DNA from: Chloroflexota bacterium
Lineage (GTDB): Bacteria > Chloroflexota > Limnocylindria > Limnocylindrales > CSP1-4
Length of the DNA: 5,832 nucleotides
Direction of reading: 5' to 3'
NCBI GenBank assembly: GCA_016875645.1
Contig: VGPE01000185.1
Location: 1 to 5,832, forward strand
A model generated the notes under the pieces. That model saw only the letters and a list, made by a program, of their open reading frames with translations, made no database searches and was not told the origin of the DNA. Numbering within the stretch: the stretch's first letter is position 1; each line of letters starts with the position of its first letter. A program made the position numbers and the translations under genes. Positions 5,704-5,832 of this stretch are shown one piece after another.

Positions 5704-5832
5704 ATGGCGACCGAAGTCGGCGACAAGAAGTTCGAGAAGCTCGCGGGCGAGCTCGAGTCGTGGTCCATCCTCGAGATCGCGAAGTTCGGGAAGTACCTCC
5801 AGGAGCGCTGGGGCGTTTCCGCGGTCCCGGTC
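5704..5832 (+). CDS. rplL: Large-subunit ribosomal protein L7/L12 (N-terminal part, runs off the right edge)
   Basis: 43 codons are visible of a gene that normally has about 120-130. L7/L12 dimers form the flexible stalk that recruits EF-Tu and EF-G. The visible N-terminal domain, which dimerises and binds L10, reads MATEVGDKKFEKLAGELESW, then SILEIAKFGKYLQERWGVSAVPV. It matches the family pattern of a VLEL..LVK.LEE..GVSA core. The stretch KFGKYLQERWG is richer in aromatic residues than usual, where many homologues have an ELVKALEEKFG-like sequence. The Ala-rich hinge and C-terminal factor-binding domain are outside the window. The ATG is 9 nt after GGAGAG (5689-5694). Its place directly after rplJ makes the assignment firm despite the partial length. 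Confidence 0.9.
   Translation, partial: MATEVGDKKFEKLAGELESWSILEIAKFGKYLQERWGVSAVPV

Overview
The window is GC-rich bacterial chromosome. It holds the left part of the ancient translation/transcription cluster tRNA-Thr, tuf, rpmG, tRNA-Trp, secE, nusG, rplK, rplA, rplJ, rplL. All of these lie on the plus strand, and the sequence ends inside rplL. Divergent to the cluster, at the left edge on the minus strand, is the N-terminal part of a menF-like isochorismate synthase gene. An rpoB gene is expected beyond the right edge, but it cannot be seen here.

Organism: codons mostly end in G or C, a menaquinone-pathway gene is present, and rpmG and tRNA-Trp sit between tuf and secE. L33 is the four-cysteine (zinc) form, NusG carries a long acidic Ala/Pro-rich N-terminal extension, and neither tRNA gene encodes its CCA end. 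Together these suggest a high-GC Terrabacteria-type organism. From the EF-Tu and SecE sequences I lean to Chloroflexota or a neighbouring phylum, with Actinomycetota as an alternative. This is an impression from memory, not a search result.

Layout: 1-601, menF (minus, partial). 602-795, divergent intergenic region with a good sigma70-type promoter (TTGCCA, 17-bp spacer, GATACT), a TGCCA-TT-TGGCA palindrome on its -35 element, and a terminator-like hairpin in the leader. 796-868, tRNA-Thr(GGU). 961-2157, EF-Tu. 2193-2354, L33. 2355-2522, a spacer packed with GC-rich hairpins, the last of which swallows the 5' acceptor strand of tRNA-Trp. 2523-2595, tRNA-Trp(CCA). 2613-3648, secE and nusG. 3654-4911, rplK and rplA, with a 115-bp spacer between them. 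4912-5093, an L10-type leader with an intrinsic terminator and a competing antiterminator pairing. 5094-5832, rplJ and the start of rplL.

The genes form one growth-rate-linked unit. It supplies the aminoacyl-tRNA carrier EF-Tu, two tRNAs, the L1 stalk, the L10/L12 stalk base and L11 of the GTPase centre, the essential SecE translocon subunit, and the elongation factor NusG. The gene content is core and conserved. The points worth a second look are the RNA structures between the genes: the attenuator before rplJ, the hairpins before each tRNA, and the hairpin spanning the secE stop and nusG ribosome-binding site. I see no mobile element, CRISPR array, defence system or novel protein family.
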